Shown here: in pieces, positions 7,754 through 18,408 of the stretch | Position numbering within the stretch: the stretch's first letter is position 1 | How the letters are laid out: each line of letters starts with the position of its first letter | NCBI RefSeq assembly: GCF_003259845.1 | Contig: NZ_QLMJ01000023.1 | Span: 1 to 64,000, forward strand | From: Actinoplanes lutulentus | GTDB taxonomy: Bacteria; Actinomycetota; Actinomycetes; Mycobacteriales; Micromonosporaceae | DNA length: 64,000 nt | Reading direction: 5' to 3' | Translations under genes and position numbers: made by a program | Notes under the pieces: model-generated | Told to the model about the DNA's origin: nothing | The model's input: the letters and a program-made list of their open reading frames with translations, nothing else | The model's database searches: none

Positions 7754-8992
7754 GTGGCCGACGTCGAGCACACCATCGGAATGTTGCTGGGCACCGAGGA
7801 CGACTGGCCACGCGCTTACGAAGCGCTGCTGCGCCGCGTCGGCCTGGTGACCGGGCCGGACGGCCGCACCCACCGGGCCAGTCCGGTGCGGGTGACGATC
7901 GAACCCTTCAACCTTCGGTACGAACCGAAGCACGACCTGGTCATCGACCGGCTCGCGTACTGGTACTACCACCCCCGCGAGTGGCTCAAGAAGATCGCTC
8001 TGATGGACGGCGTGTACCTGCTGAACAGCCCGTTCACGTTCCAGTCGATGGAGAAGCACGCGGCGTACTGCGCGATGATGCGGCTCGGCCTGAAGATCCC
8101 GGAGACGGTTCTCGTCCCGTTCAAGAACCCCCTGGAGAACTCGCGCTGGGCGTACACCGCGGCCCGGTACAACACGTCGTTCGACCTGGAGGCGACGGCC
8201 GCGTCGATCGGGTACCCGCTGTGGATGAAACCGTACGACGGCGGCGCCTGGGTCGGCGTCTCGAAGATCCGCAACGCCGACGAGCTGCACGCCGCGTACG
8301 ACGCCTCGGGTGAGCGCCTCATGCACCTGCAGGCGTCCGTCGAGGGGTACGACGTCTTCGCCCGGAGCCTGAGCATCGGCCCCGAGACGATGGTGATGAA
8401 GTTCCGCCCGGACGAGCCGATGCACGCGCGGTACGAGGTGGACCACAACTTCCTGTCGGCGGCGGCCGGCGACGAGGTGGTGACCATCTCCCGGCTGGTC
8501 AACGCGTTCTTCCGCTGGGAGTTCAACAGCTGCGAGTCGCTGGTGCGCGGCGACGAGGTGCACCCGATCGATTACGCGAACGCCTGCCCGGACGTCTCCC
8601 TGACCTCGCTGCACTACTACTTCCCGTGGGCGATGACCGCGCTGCTGCGCTGGACCGTGTTCTGCGTGGTGACCGGCCGCAAGCCCCGCCTCGACACGGA
8701 CATGTCGAGCTACTTCGCCATCGCCGACGACACCTCCCTGTCATACGCCGAGAAGCTCGCCGGTTATCGCACGCTCGCCGACGACTACTTCGAGGTGGAC
8801 CGGTACCGGGAGTTCTGCGACAAGCACCTGAGCAACGTCGACGAGATCGTCTACGACTGGGTGGTGTCGGACGAGTTCCGGTCGCTGCTGCGCGAGACGG
8901 TCCGCGCGACGTACCCGGTGCACGAGCACGAGAAGTTCCTCGCGCACTTCGGCGGCCTGATCGACGCGTGGATCCGGGACCAGGAGCGTTGA
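7754..8992 (+). CDS. ATP-grasp-like protein of unknown substrate
   Basis: The 412-residue protein starts at GTG 7754 behind a strong GAAGGAGG site. Features fit an ATP-grasp ligase: LWMKPYDGGAWVGVSKI near 156-172 resembles the flexible nucleotide-binding loop, and FFRWEFNSCESL (near 252) followed by IDYANACPD (near 272) resembles the Mg/ATP-binding acidic strand. ATP-grasp enzymes join a carboxylate to an amine or thiol through an acyl-phosphate. The N-terminus (1-120) is not a standard pre-ATP-grasp domain that I recognise. It pairs with the upstream esterase. Product and substrate cannot be named. Confidence 0.75.
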   Translation: MADVEHTIGMLLGTEDDWPRAYEALLRRVGLVTGPDGRTHRASPVRVTIEPFNLRYEPKHDLVIDRLAYWYYHPREWLKKIALMDGVYLLNSPFTFQSMEKHAAYCAMMRLGLKIPETVLVPFKNPLENSRWAYTAARYNTSFDLEATAASIGYPLWMKPYDGGAWVGVSKIRNADELHAAYDASGERLMHLQASVEGYDVFARSLSIGPETMVMKFRPDEPMHARYEVDHNFLSAAAGDEVVTISRLVNAFFRWEFNSCESLVRGDEVHPIDYANACPDVSLTSLHYYFPWAMTALLRWTVFCVVTGRKPRLDTDMSSYFAIADDTSLSYAEKLAGYRTLADDYFEVDRYREFCDKHLSNVDEIVYDWVVSDEFRSLLRETVRATYPVHEHEKFLAHFGGLIDAWIRDQER

Positions 8993-9009
8993 CGCGGTAA
9001 CAACCGCGT
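8992..9009 (+). terminator. Short hairpin between ATP-grasp and GH9 genes
   Basis: ACGCGGT and ACCGCGT pair perfectly over the loop AACA. The stem overlaps the last base of the ATP-grasp stop codon and is followed by an A/T-rich stretch before the GH9 start. It could end or attenuate the upstream transcript. Confidence 0.4.
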
Positions 9010-9024
9010 AATAAACATAGGTCC

Positions 9025-11262
9025 ATGTCTCGATGGGAGCGCTCCCGCATCATCGGCCTCACGGCCGCCCTACTGACAGTCGGCATAACCACGCCATCCC
9101 AAGCCCAGGCACAGGCACAGGCACAGGCCGACGAGGTCGAACAGGTCGTCAACGGCGGCTTCGACGGCACCGCGGACCCGTTCTGGTCCTCGGCCGGTTC
9201 ACCGATCACCCTCACCGAGGGCGTGGCATGCATCGACGTGCCCGGCGGCACCACCAACCGCTGGGACGTGTCGCTCGGCCAGAACGACATCGACCTGGTC
9301 GCCGGCGAGAACTACCGGTTCGCCTTCGACGCCTCCGGCGACCCCGCCGGGCACGTGGCCCGGGCCATCACCGGGCTCGCCGCCGCGCCGTACGACACCT
9401 ATTTCGAGCAGTCGCCCGTCCTGGGCACCGCCCTGACCCACTACGAGTACACGTTCACCGCGAGCACCTCCACCGCACAGGGACAGGTCGCCTTCCAGGT
9501 CGGGGGCAGCCCGGACCCGTGGCGTTTCTGCGTGGACAACGTCAGCCTCGTCGGCGGCGTCCCGCCCGAGGTCTACGAGCCGGACACCGGACCGCGCGTT
9601 CGTGTCAACCAGGTCGCGTACCTCAAATCCGGCCCGAAGAACGCCACCGTGGTCACCGATGCCACCACCCCACTGCCGTGGGAACTGCGGGACGCCACCG
9701 GCAAGGTCTTGAAGAAGGGGAAGACGACACCCTTCGGCGTAGACCAAAGTTCCGGGCAGGCCGTCCACACCATCGACTTCAGTAGCTACCGCCGCGAAAT
9801 CCGCGGTCTTACGCTGACTGCCGACGGCGAGACCTCACGACCCTTCGACATCGGGACGGATGCCTATGAGCAGCTGAGAACCGACGCGCTCAAGCTCTAC
9901 TACACCCAGCGCAGCGGCATCGAGATCCGCGACGACCTGCGTCCCGGATACGCCCGCCCGGCCGGCCACGTCGACGTCGCGCCCAACCAGGGTGACGGCG
10001 CCGTGCCCTGCCAGCCCGGCGTCTGCGACTACACCCTGGACGTGCGCGGTGGCTGGTACGACGCCGGCGACCACGGCAAATACGTGGTCAACGGCGGCAT
10101 CTCGGTCTGGGGCCTGCTCAGTGAGTACGAGCATCTGCGCGGCTCCCGCAAGGTCGCCCTCACCATCCCGGAGAGCGGCAACCGGGTGCCGGACATCCTC
10201 GACGAGGCCCGCTGGGAGCTGGAGTTCCTGCTGAGCATGCAGGTTCCGGCCGGTGAGGCGTACGCGGGAATGGTCCATCACAAGATCCACGACGCTGCCT
10301 GGACCGGTCTTCCGCTGCTGCCGCATCTGGATCCGCAACCGCGCGAGCTGCACCCGGTCTCCACCGCCGCGACGCTGAACGTCGCCGCGACAGCGGCGCA
10401 GGCGGCGCGTCTCTACAAGCCGTTCGACGCGGCCTTCGCGAAACGCGCGCTCACCGCCGCGCGCACCGCCTACGAGGCCGCCAAGATCAACCCCATTTCG
10501 TACGCGCCGGAGAGCGACGGCATCGGAGGAGGCGCCTACAACGACGCGAAGGTGGGCGACGAGTTCTACTGGGCGGCCGCCGAGCTCTACCTGACCACCG
10601 GGGAGCGGAAGTACCGCGACGACGTCCTCGCCTCGCCGGAGCACACGGCCGACGTGTTCGGACCGGTCGCCCTGGACTGGGCCGCCACCGCCGCGGCCGC
10701 CCGCATCGACCTGGCGCTCGTGCCGAACAGGCTGCCCGGTCTCGCCGCCGTCAAGACGTCGGTGACCCGCGGCGCCGACAAGTACCTCGCGATCCAGCGG
10801 CAGCACGGGTACGGCGTCGCCTATGCCCCGGCGAACAACGTCTGGGACTGGGGTTCGAGCAGCGTCGTCGCCAACAACCTCGTGGTGATCGCCGCCGCCG
10901 AGAAACTGACCGGAAAGGACCGTTACCGCGACGGCGTGCTGATCGGCATGGACTACCTGTTCGGCCGCAACGCGCTGAACATCTCCTACGTGACCGGGTA
11001 CGGCGAGGTCAGCTCGCAGAACCAGCACAGCCGCTGGTACGCCGCGCAGCTCGACCCGTCGCTGCCGCACCCGCCGGCCGGCACCCTCGCCGGCGGCCCC
11101 AACTCGTCGATCCAGGACCCGGTCGCGCAGGCCAAGCTGGCCGGCTGCGTCGGGCAGTTCTGCTACATCGACGACATCGGTTCCTGGGCCACCAACGAGC
11201 TCACGATCAACTGGAACGCGGCACTGTCCTGGCTCAGCGCTTACGTAGCCGAGACCGGCTGA
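9025..11262 (+). CDS. Secreted glycoside hydrolase family 9 cellulase with N-terminal CBM
   Basis: This 745-residue exported enzyme should hydrolyse beta-1,4-glucan. Residues 1-35 are a signal peptide ending in a QA repeat. Next comes a CBM4/9-like sandwich (about 38-178), then the Ig-like CelD_N domain (about 190-275), then the GH9 (alpha/alpha)6 barrel. Catalytic-site motifs are GWYDAGDHGKYVVNGG near 341, GEVSSQNQHSRW near 655 and the acid/base region NELTINWNAALSW near 725. It lies 32 bases behind the ATP-grasp gene, with a hairpin between, so it may be its own transcript. A P450 gene follows after 33 bases. Confidence 0.93.
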   Translation: MSRWERSRIIGLTAALLTVGITTPSQAQAQAQAQADEVEQVVNGGFDGTADPFWSSAGSPITLTEGVACIDVPGGTTNRWDVSLGQNDIDLVAGENYRFAFDASGDPAGHVARAITGLAAAPYDTYFEQSPVLGTALTHYEYTFTASTSTAQGQVAFQVGGSPDPWRFCVDNVSLVGGVPPEVYEPDTGPRVRVNQVAYLKSGPKNATVVTDATTPLPWELRDATGKVLKKGKTTPFGVDQSSGQAVHTIDFSSYRREIRGLTLTADGETSRPFDIGTDAYEQLRTDALKLYYTQRSGIEIRDDLRPGYARPAGHVDVAPNQGDGAVPCQPGVCDYTLDVRGGWYDAGDHGKYVVNGGISVWGLLSEYEHLRGSRKVALTIPESGNRVPDILDEARWELEFLLSMQVPAGEAYAGMVHHKIHDAAWTGLPLLPHLDPQPRELHPVSTAATLNVAATAAQAARLYKPFDAAFAKRALTAARTAYEAAKINPISYAPESDGIGGGAYNDAKVGDEFYWAAAELYLTTGERKYRDDVLASPEHTADVFGPVALDWAATAAAARIDLALVPNRLPGLAAVKTSVTRGADKYLAIQRQHGYGVAYAPANNVWDWGSSSVVANNLVVIAAAEKLTGKDRYRDGVLIGMDYLFGRNALNISYVTGYGEVSSQNQHSRWYAAQLDPSLPHPPAGTLAGGPNSSIQDPVAQAKLAGCVGQFCYIDDIGSWATNELTINWNAALSWLSAYVAETG

Positions 11263-11295
11263 CGCGTCCTACGCTGCCCTTCAGGGGGTGGCTTC

Positions 11296-12558
11296 ATGCA
11301 GGCACTTCGATTCGCCGCGGCGCTGTACCGCGCACGGTTCGACATCGTCTACCACGGTTACGTGCGGCGGGACCCGATGTCCCGCCTGCACCTCAAGCCG
11401 GGACGTGACAACCCGTACGCGATCTACGACACCGTCCGGGCGGGTGGGGACCTCGTTCCCACCCGCCTCGGGAACTACGTGACGGCGTCGTACCCGATCT
11501 GCTCGTCGATCCTGCGGGACCGCCGCTTCGGCGTGCGCTCGTCGGAGATCAACGGCCCGGGCGCGCCGGGCGACTCGCTGGACATGTCGTTCCTCGACCG
11601 CAACCCGCCCGACCACACCCGGCTGCGCCGCGTCGCCCAGCCCGCGTTCAGCCCGCGCCAGATCGGCGGCTATCGCGGCCTGATCGAGCGCTCGGTCGAC
11701 GAACTGCTCGACCGCGCTCTGGCGAAAGGCACGTTCGACCTGGTGCCGGCGTTCGCCGCGCCGCTGCCGATCGCGGTCATCACCGACCTGCTCGGCATCC
11801 CGGAGGCCGACGCCGGCCGCTTCGCCAAGCACGGCGCCACCATCGGCGGCGCCATCGACGGCATCCGGGGCCTGCGCCACGCCGCCGAGCTCAAGGCAGC
11901 CAGCGACGCCCTCGACACCGTGCTCACCGACCTGATCACCCTGCGCCGGCAGGAGCCGGCTGACGACGCCGTCTCGCACATCCTCGCGGCCGAGGGTGAT
12001 CAGATCCAGTCGTCGGAGATCCTGCCGATGTGCCGGCTGCTGCTCGTCGCCGGCTTCGAGACCACCGTCAACCTGATCGGCAACGCGGTCAACGCCCTGC
12101 TCGACCACCCGGCCCAGTGGGCTGACCTCTGCGCCGACCCGGCCCGCCTCGCCGAGAAGGCCGTCGAGGAGACGCTGCGCTGGGACCCGCCGGTGCAGCG
12201 AACCGCCCGGTGCGCCTTCGAGGACATCGAGGCAGGCGGCCGCGTGGTGAAGCGCGACCAGTTCGTGATCACCCTGATCGGCGCCGCCAACCGCGACCCT
12301 TCGGTCTTCTCCCGGGCCGGCACCTTCGACATCCACCGCACCCCGGAAGCCGACCACCTGGCCTTCTCCGGCGGCATCCATTACTGCGTCGGCGCTCCCC
12401 TGGCCCGCCTGGAGGCGGTGATCGCCCTCCAGCGCCTGGCCGAGCGGATGCCGAACCTGCGCCGCGCCGGCGCCATCCGCCGCCGCAACGCCACCCTGAT
12501 CCGAGGCCCCATCGAGTTCCCGGTCCACGCGGACAGGCGGGTCCTCACCTCCCACTGA
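11296..12558 (+). CDS. Cytochrome P450
   Basis: A 420-residue soluble bacterial P450. The I-helix oxygen-activation motif AGFETT is near 251, the K-helix E-x-x-R (ETLRWDPP) near 291, and the haem loop FSGGIHYCVGAPLAR near 357 carries the axial Cys. A GGGGGTGG ribosome site precedes the ATG. No ferredoxin or ferredoxin reductase gene is adjacent, so redox partners must come from elsewhere. Substrate is unknown: the neighbours (cellulase upstream, STAS gene downstream) give no pathway. It ends at a repeat-filled convergent intergenic region. Confidence 0.93.
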   Translation: MQALRFAAALYRARFDIVYHGYVRRDPMSRLHLKPGRDNPYAIYDTVRAGGDLVPTRLGNYVTASYPICSSILRDRRFGVRSSEINGPGAPGDSLDMSFLDRNPPDHTRLRRVAQPAFSPRQIGGYRGLIERSVDELLDRALAKGTFDLVPAFAAPLPIAVITDLLGIPEADAGRFAKHGATIGGAIDGIRGLRHAAELKAASDALDTVLTDLITLRRQEPADDAVSHILAAEGDQIQSSEILPMCRLLLVAGFETTVNLIGNAVNALLDHPAQWADLCADPARLAEKAVEETLRWDPPVQRTARCAFEDIEAGGRVVKRDQFVITLIGAANRDPSVFSRAGTFDIHRTPEADHLAFSGGIHYCVGAPLARLEAVIALQRLAERMPNLRRAGAIRRRNATLIRGPIEFPVHADRRVLTSH

Positions 12559-12860
12559 CAGCACCGCCTTGCCTGCGGATCGTGGTCCCGGAGCCACAGT
12601 CCGAGGGACACGCGGTCCACGATCGCGGGAGCCCACGGAGGTGTCGATCTCAGGTTCGACAGCGCCCGGTGAAAACATCTTGGGCTCTTCCGATTTGTCC
12701 GGTGGGCACTGTGACGGCGGGGCGCACTGGCACGGCACCTGCCACATGCGGCCCCCGGCATCAGCTATGCCGGTCAGATACTGAAATAAAACCACAAATC
12801 CCCAAACCGCAGAGCCGTAGACCGCGGAGCGACGAACCGCGGGTCTTGGAGTCGCAGGGA

Positions 12861-12980
12861 CGAGCCGTAGCTCAGCGCTGTTATCAGAGCTCCATAACAG
12901 GGCTGGACTACGGCTCAACCCGGCGAGCCGTGGTCCAGCCCTGTTATCCGGGTCCGCAAACGTATCTGAGCTACGGCTCG
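12861..12980. repeat. Nested palindromic element (copy A)
   Basis: The outer arms CGAGCCGTAGCTCAG (12861-12875) and CTGAGCTACGGCTCG (12966-12980) are a perfect 15-bp inverted repeat. Inside, 12894-12916 and 12925-12947 form a 23-bp inverted repeat with one mismatch and an 8-base loop. A third short pair, CTGTTAT/ATAACAG, overlaps the left inner arm. The RNA from either strand would fold strongly, so it may also act as a bidirectional terminator. Confidence 0.75.
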
Positions 12981-13052
12981 CCCACGACAACCCCGCCACC
13001 GACCCAGCGATAGCGGCCGGCCCTGGCCGGCCAACCCGGATCCGGCCAGCTC

Positions 13053-13087
13053 TTACGGTCGTGCGCGGACCGAAAACACGACCGTAA
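13053..13087. repeat. Stem-loop module (copy A)
   Basis: TTACGGTCGTG (13053-13063) pairs perfectly with CACGACCGTAA (13077-13087) across a 13-base loop. The same module, with longer arms, occurs at 50415-50466. Confidence 0.7.
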
Positions 13088-13188
13088 ACGCAAGCCGGAC
13101 ACGACCGGCCAGCGCTTACCGTCGCCGACAGGACTCAGACAGGTCATCGGTTCTCTTACGATCGTGGCCGGCCGGGCAGCCGGGGACC

Positions 13189-13539
13189 TCAAAGGCGGTA
13201 GGAGCGGGTGTTCGGCGGGCCCGACGGCAGGCCGAACAGGTCGCACAGGCCGGTTACCCGCAGCTGGCGGTGGACGAACTCGCTCGGGTTGCGCAGCCGC
13301 ACCCGCCCGCCGATGTCGAGGGCCGCGTGATGGGCCGTCACCAGCGCGCCCATCCCCATCGAATCCATGAACGTCACGAACGTCAGGTCGACCACCAGCA
13401 CCCTGGGCCGGTCGGACTGCAGGACGACCATCAGCTCGGCCCGGATCGCGTCGACAGTGGCAGCGTCCAGGTTTCCCCGGACCTCGACGACGATCGCGCC
13501 GTCGGCCTGCCGCCGTGTGGTCATCACGGCCTCGCCCAT
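13189..13539 (-). CDS. STAS-domain anti-sigma factor antagonist
   Basis: The 116-residue protein is a single STAS domain, as in SpoIIAA/RsbV-type antagonists that bind an anti-sigma kinase and release a sigma factor. FVTFMDSMGMGALV carries the conserved Asp-Ser, with Ser as the expected phosphorylation site. ATG 13539 is chosen because GGAGGG lies directly upstream; ATG 13524 is the alternative. No anti-sigma kinase or sigma gene is adjacent, so its partner is elsewhere. It diverges from the APC permease gene. Confidence 0.88.
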   Translation of the reverse strand: MGEAVMTTRRQADGAIVVEVRGNLDAATVDAIRAELMVVLQSDRPRVLVVDLTFVTFMDSMGMGALVTAHHAALDIGGRVRLRNPSEFVHRQLRVTGLCDLFGLPSGPPNTRSYRL

Positions 13540-13796
13540 CACGCCCTCCGAGCCGGGCGATGTGCCCGATCGCCTCACGGTACCGCCCTCGATGGGCCCC
13601 TCGCAGGCTGCCGCGCGGTTAGGCGATCACGGCGCACAAGGCGTACGCCGGGCTCGAAATCGACCCACGAAGCGTGCCGCGCGGCAACTCGGGTGACCGT
13701 TTTCGGCGCATCGCGCCGATCATCTTGCGACATCCGCGCATCGAAGGACACGGTGGCAGGCATGGCGGTGGCATCGCCGCCGCGGGAGGAGGCCTG

Positions 13797-15244
<1,448 letters not shown>

Positions 15245-15248
<4 letters not shown>

Positions 15249-16108
15249 CCGGCCCGGTGATCACCGGAGTGGACGGCGGCAGCTGCGCCACCGACGCGCT
15301 CACGCTCGGCCACTGGGCGGCCGGGCTGCTCGAAGCGCCGCTGGTGGTCGCGGTGGTGCATCCGGCGCCGGCGGCGATCGGCTCCGGCCGGGTGGACGCG
15401 GAGTGGGTCGCGGACCGGCGGGCCGCCGCCGACCGGGTCCTGGACGGCGCCCGCGCCACGCTGGGTGACCCGCCCGGCGTGGAGTACCAGGTGCTGGCGT
15501 CCAGTTCGGCCGCGCACGGGCTGCACGACCTGGCCGAGCACCGGCAGGCCTCGCTGCTCGTGGTGGGTTCCGGCGCGGCCGCTCCGGCGTCCCGCCTGTT
15601 CCCGGGCAGCACCGCGGAACGCCTGCTCGCCGGCAGCGTCTGCCCGGTCGCTGTGGCGCCGTCCGGGATGACCGAGCCGCCGGGCACGCACGGACGGATC
15701 GGCGTCGCCTACGTGGACACCCCGGACGGGCGGGCCGCTCTGGAGTCGGCGGCCCGGCTGGCCCGGCGTACCGGGCAGACGTTGCGGCTGGTCACGGTGG
15801 TGGCGCGCGGTGACGCCGCGCTGCCGTTCCTGCTGGGATCGGACGCCGAGCGCGCGTTCCTGGACACCGCGCGGGAGACCTACGAGGAGGCGCTGCGCAA
15901 AGCGGCGCTGGCCGTCCCGGACGTCACCGTGGAGTGGGAGATCCGGTCCGGCGACGTGGTGGAGACCCTCGCCGAGCTGACCGACGTGGACGTGTTGTTC
16001 TGCGGGTCGCGCGGGTATGGACCGGCCCGGCGGGTGCTGCTCGGCGGGGTGTCGGCCCGGTTGTTGCGCCGCGCCCGGCGGCCGCTGGTGGTGGTGCCGC
16101 GCGCCTAG
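15245..16108 (+). CDS. Tandem-domain universal stress protein
   Basis: The 287-residue protein holds two UspA folds (about 1-140 and 145-287). Each ends with a nucleotide-loop signature of the G-x2-G-x9-G-S/T type: GSGAAAPASRLFPGST in the first and GSRGYGPARRVLLGG in the second. Such proteins bind ATP and support survival under energy or redox stress. It starts within the end of the APC permease gene (GTGA overlap), a pairing seen in other bacteria where Usp proteins modulate transporters. Its 3' end overlaps the convergent kinase gene by four bases. Confidence 0.9.
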
Positions 16109-17085
16109 TCCTTGCGGTGCCGGCCGACGCCGTCAGCCCTTACGGCCCCGTCGACGTGGCCGCCCCCGGACGGGGTGGTCGCCTCCGCGGCGGCGCGCTC
16201 GTCCCATGCCGACACCGCCGGCGGGTATTCCGGCTCGAAACCCAGGTCGGCGATCGGCACGTAGACCCGCGCGTCCACCGCCTCGGCCAGCAGCAGCGCC
16301 GCGACCAGCGCCGGCGGCCTCTCGGTGGGCTCCCGGGACAGGCAGCGCGAGACGAGATCGAGCACCTCGGGCGGCAGCCCTTCGATGTGCGGCAGCGGCA
16401 CCGGGTCCTCGAACCGCTGCGCCATCACCATCTCGGTGTGCGAGCGCGCCCTCCACGGCAGCGTCCCCGCGAGGCAGTGGTAGAGCAGCGTGCCGAGGGC
16501 GAACATGTCGGCCGCCGGGGTGGCCGGCAGCCCGTCGAACCGCTCCGGCGCGATGTAGGCGGGCGTACCCATGACCGGCCCTTCCGGGTCCGGGTCGGGT
16601 GAGCCGATCGCCGCGGCGATGCCGAAGTCGAGCACCTTCGCACCGGCCGGGGTGAGCATGATGTTGGCGGGTTTGATGTCGCGGTGCACCACCTGCTGGG
16701 CGTGCGCGGCGGCGAGCGCGGCCGCCACCTCGGCGCAGATGCGGACGCTGATCTGCCAGTCCAGCATGCCCGCGGCCAGGTGCGCGCTGAGGGTCTGCCC
16801 GTCGACCAGCTCCATCACGATGTACGGGACGTCCCGCTCCGGCGACGGCGAGGTGCCGAAATCGTGCACCGCGGCGACGTTGGGGTGCGCGAGCCGGGCC
16901 GCCGAACGTGCCTCGGTCCGGACCAGATCGACCCCGCCCTGACCGAGAGTGCCCTCCACCGCCGGCGCCATGATCTTGACGGCGACCGGCCGGTCGAGCA
17001 CCCGGTCGTGACCGCGCCAGACCTCCGACATACCGCCGAGCCCGATGCGGTTAACGAGCTGGTACCGCCCGCCAAGCGTGCGCAT
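16105..17085 (-). CDS. Serine/threonine protein kinase (PknB-like catalytic domain, no membrane anchor)
   Basis: The 326-residue protein is almost wholly a Hanks-type kinase domain. GLGGMSEVWRG (15-25) is the glycine loop, K37 in VAVK is the ATP-anchoring Lys, HRDIKPAN has catalytic D136, D153 begins DFG, and GTPAYIAPE is the activation-segment end. All catalytic residues are present. Unlike PknB it lacks a transmembrane segment and PASTA repeats, so it is likely cytosolic. About 60 residues follow the kinase fold. Targets are unknown; the nearby STAS and Usp genes are plausible but unproven. Confidence 0.92.
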   Translation of the reverse strand: MRTLGGRYQLVNRIGLGGMSEVWRGHDRVLDRPVAVKIMAPAVEGTLGQGGVDLVRTEARSAARLAHPNVAAVHDFGTSPSPERDVPYIVMELVDGQTLSAHLAAGMLDWQISVRICAEVAAALAAAHAQQVVHRDIKPANIMLTPAGAKVLDFGIAAAIGSPDPDPEGPVMGTPAYIAPERFDGLPATPAADMFALGTLLYHCLAGTLPWRARSHTEMVMAQRFEDPVPLPHIEGLPPEVLDLVSRCLSREPTERPPALVAALLLAEAVDARVYVPIADLGFEPEYPPAVSAWDERAAAEATTPSGGGHVDGAVRADGVGRHRKD

Positions 17086-17429
17086 CGTGCCTCCTCAGAC
17101 CCCCGCCGGGAACCCCAACCCGGCTGGCCCGGAAATACCCCGCCGGTCAGTGCACAAACGCCGCCGCGAGGCAGCACACACCCGATCGTGTCCGGAACCG
17201 GAAATGGCGGAGCCGCACCTTGTGAGTGCTGCTCCGCCACTGGACCGTGCGGCCGTTTTCCGGTGCACCTGACGTCGGGCGCAACGTTAGGCCACGTCGA
17301 TCATCACCGCCAACCCGGACCCCACCCTGAGTGATCGGAGTCTCAGCATGTGGCCCAGTTTCCAGCTCAGGGCGTTTCGGGTTACCACCCTTACTTACTC
17401 TCCGCGACTGTCCACAGGCAAAATCAAGA
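17086..17429. other. Intergenic region upstream of the kinase
   Basis: No gene seen. It carries the leftward kinase promoter and leader and the 3' flank of the beta-propeller glycosidase gene. A small hairpin GCCGGG/CCCGGC (17105-17110 with 17119-17124) lies in the kinase leader. Confidence 0.4.
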
Positions 17430-18341
17430 TCAAACCAATTCGGTACGCAGATCGTGCGCACCGTCTTCCCGCGTCGCCTCGTAATAGATCCGGTGCCGGC
17501 CGTCCGGCAGTTCGGCGAGGCTCAGGTACCGCAACCCGAACGGCTCGTGCGGGCTGCCGATCGGTTCCCGGTCCTCGGCGACGAGCGGGCCGAACGTGCC
17601 GTCCGGCAGCCGGGAGCCGCGCGCCACTCCGGTGCGCTCCTCCCAGTTCTCCCCGGCCGTGGCCCGCCCGTCGTACGACGCGGTGATCGTGTCGCCGGAG
17701 ACCAGGACCGAGGTGATCCGCACGCCACGGGCGTCCCACTGTCCGGGGCGGGCCGCCAGGGCGGTGCGCTGCCAGGTCCAGTGCACACCGTCCGGGCTGG
17801 TCGCGTACTCGGTGGTCATCCGGTCGGCGTCGTCCCAGGACTCCAGGGGGTGCACCGACGCCCACAGGTGCCAGCCGTGCTCGTCGTGGTGCAGCACCGG
17901 GTCCTTGACCGCGTTGTCCTCGTCGCCGGCCAGCACGGTGCGCGGCGTCGCGGTGGCGAGTCCCTCGGGGGTGTCGGCTTCGAGCAGGTCGACGCGCCAG
18001 TGCTTGGTGCCCGGCGTGGCGGCGCTGACGTACAGACGCCAGCGGCCTTCCGGCGTACGCACGAGGGCCGGGCGTTCGAGGGACTCGGCGCCGAATCCGT
18101 CCTTGGCGATCTCCGCGACCACCGTGAAGTCGAGGCCGTCGGAGGAGCGGGCCACGACGTTGGCGATGCCCCGGCCGGCGCCGATCGGCAGCCGCAGGCG
18201 ATAGGCGAGGTAGACGAAGCCGTCCGCCACCACCGTGCTGGGCGCGCCCGACCAGGCGCCGGGTTCGGTGCCCGGGGGCTCCACCACCACGGTGGAGTCT
18301 TCCCAGCGCGGCAGTGGCAGGGCCGTGATTCCGATGGTCAA
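17430..18341 (-). CDS. Five-bladed beta-propeller glycosidase-like protein (GH43/GH32-type fold)
   Basis: The 303-residue protein has the repeating WHLW, DPVLHHDEHGWHLWAS, YATSPDGVHWTWQ and ERPALVRTPEGRWRLYVS patterns of five-bladed beta-propeller glycosidases. Start is TTG 18341 with GGAGAG eight bases upstream. No signal peptide is visible, so it may act on imported oligosaccharides. The exact GH family cannot be assigned: GH43, GH32/68 and GH130 share this fold, and I cannot confirm the catalytic acid residues by eye. The sulfotransferase gene ends 67 bases upstream, so the two may be co-transcribed. Confidence 0.7.
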   Translation of the reverse strand: MTIGITALPLPRWEDSTVVVEPPGTEPGAWSGAPSTVVADGFVYLAYRLRLPIGAGRGIANVVARSSDGLDFTVVAEIAKDGFGAESLERPALVRTPEGRWRLYVSAATPGTKHWRVDLLEADTPEGLATATPRTVLAGDEDNAVKDPVLHHDEHGWHLWASVHPLESWDDADRMTTEYATSPDGVHWTWQRTALAARPGQWDARGVRITSVLVSGDTITASYDGRATAGENWEERTGVARGSRLPDGTFGPLVAEDREPIGSPHEPFGLRYLSLAELPDGRHRIYYEATREDGAHDLRTELV

Positions 18342-18408
18342 GGCGGCTCTCCTGGGGTTGCGGCGACGGAACCCGTCAAGTTTGCATCATCTATAGAATT
18401 GGTGGGCT

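Larger units (their letters stand above)
12642..13118. repeat. Composite dispersed repeat, copy A
   Basis: Blocks shared in the same order with copy B (about 49.86-50.52 kb) are TGTCGAT-TC-GGTTCGA, TTCCGATTTGTCCGGTGG, CTATGCCGG, TCTTGGAG, CGAGCCGTAGCTCAG, GAGCCGT..GGTCCAG, GAGCTACGGCTCGCCC, GGTCGTGCGCGG..CGAA..CACGACCGTAA and GGCCAGCGCTT. Sequence between the blocks differs, so the copies are old or under local constraint. No target-site duplication or transposase is visible. Confidence 0.7.
12559..13188. other. Repeat-filled intergenic region between convergent genes
   Basis: No gene is supported; open frames here lack ribosome sites and arise from repeats. The region holds copy A of a composite repeat that recurs near 49.86-50.52 kb, with a nested palindromic element at 12861-12980 and a stem-loop at 13053-13087. 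It lies between the 3' ends of the P450 and STAS genes. Confidence 0.7.
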
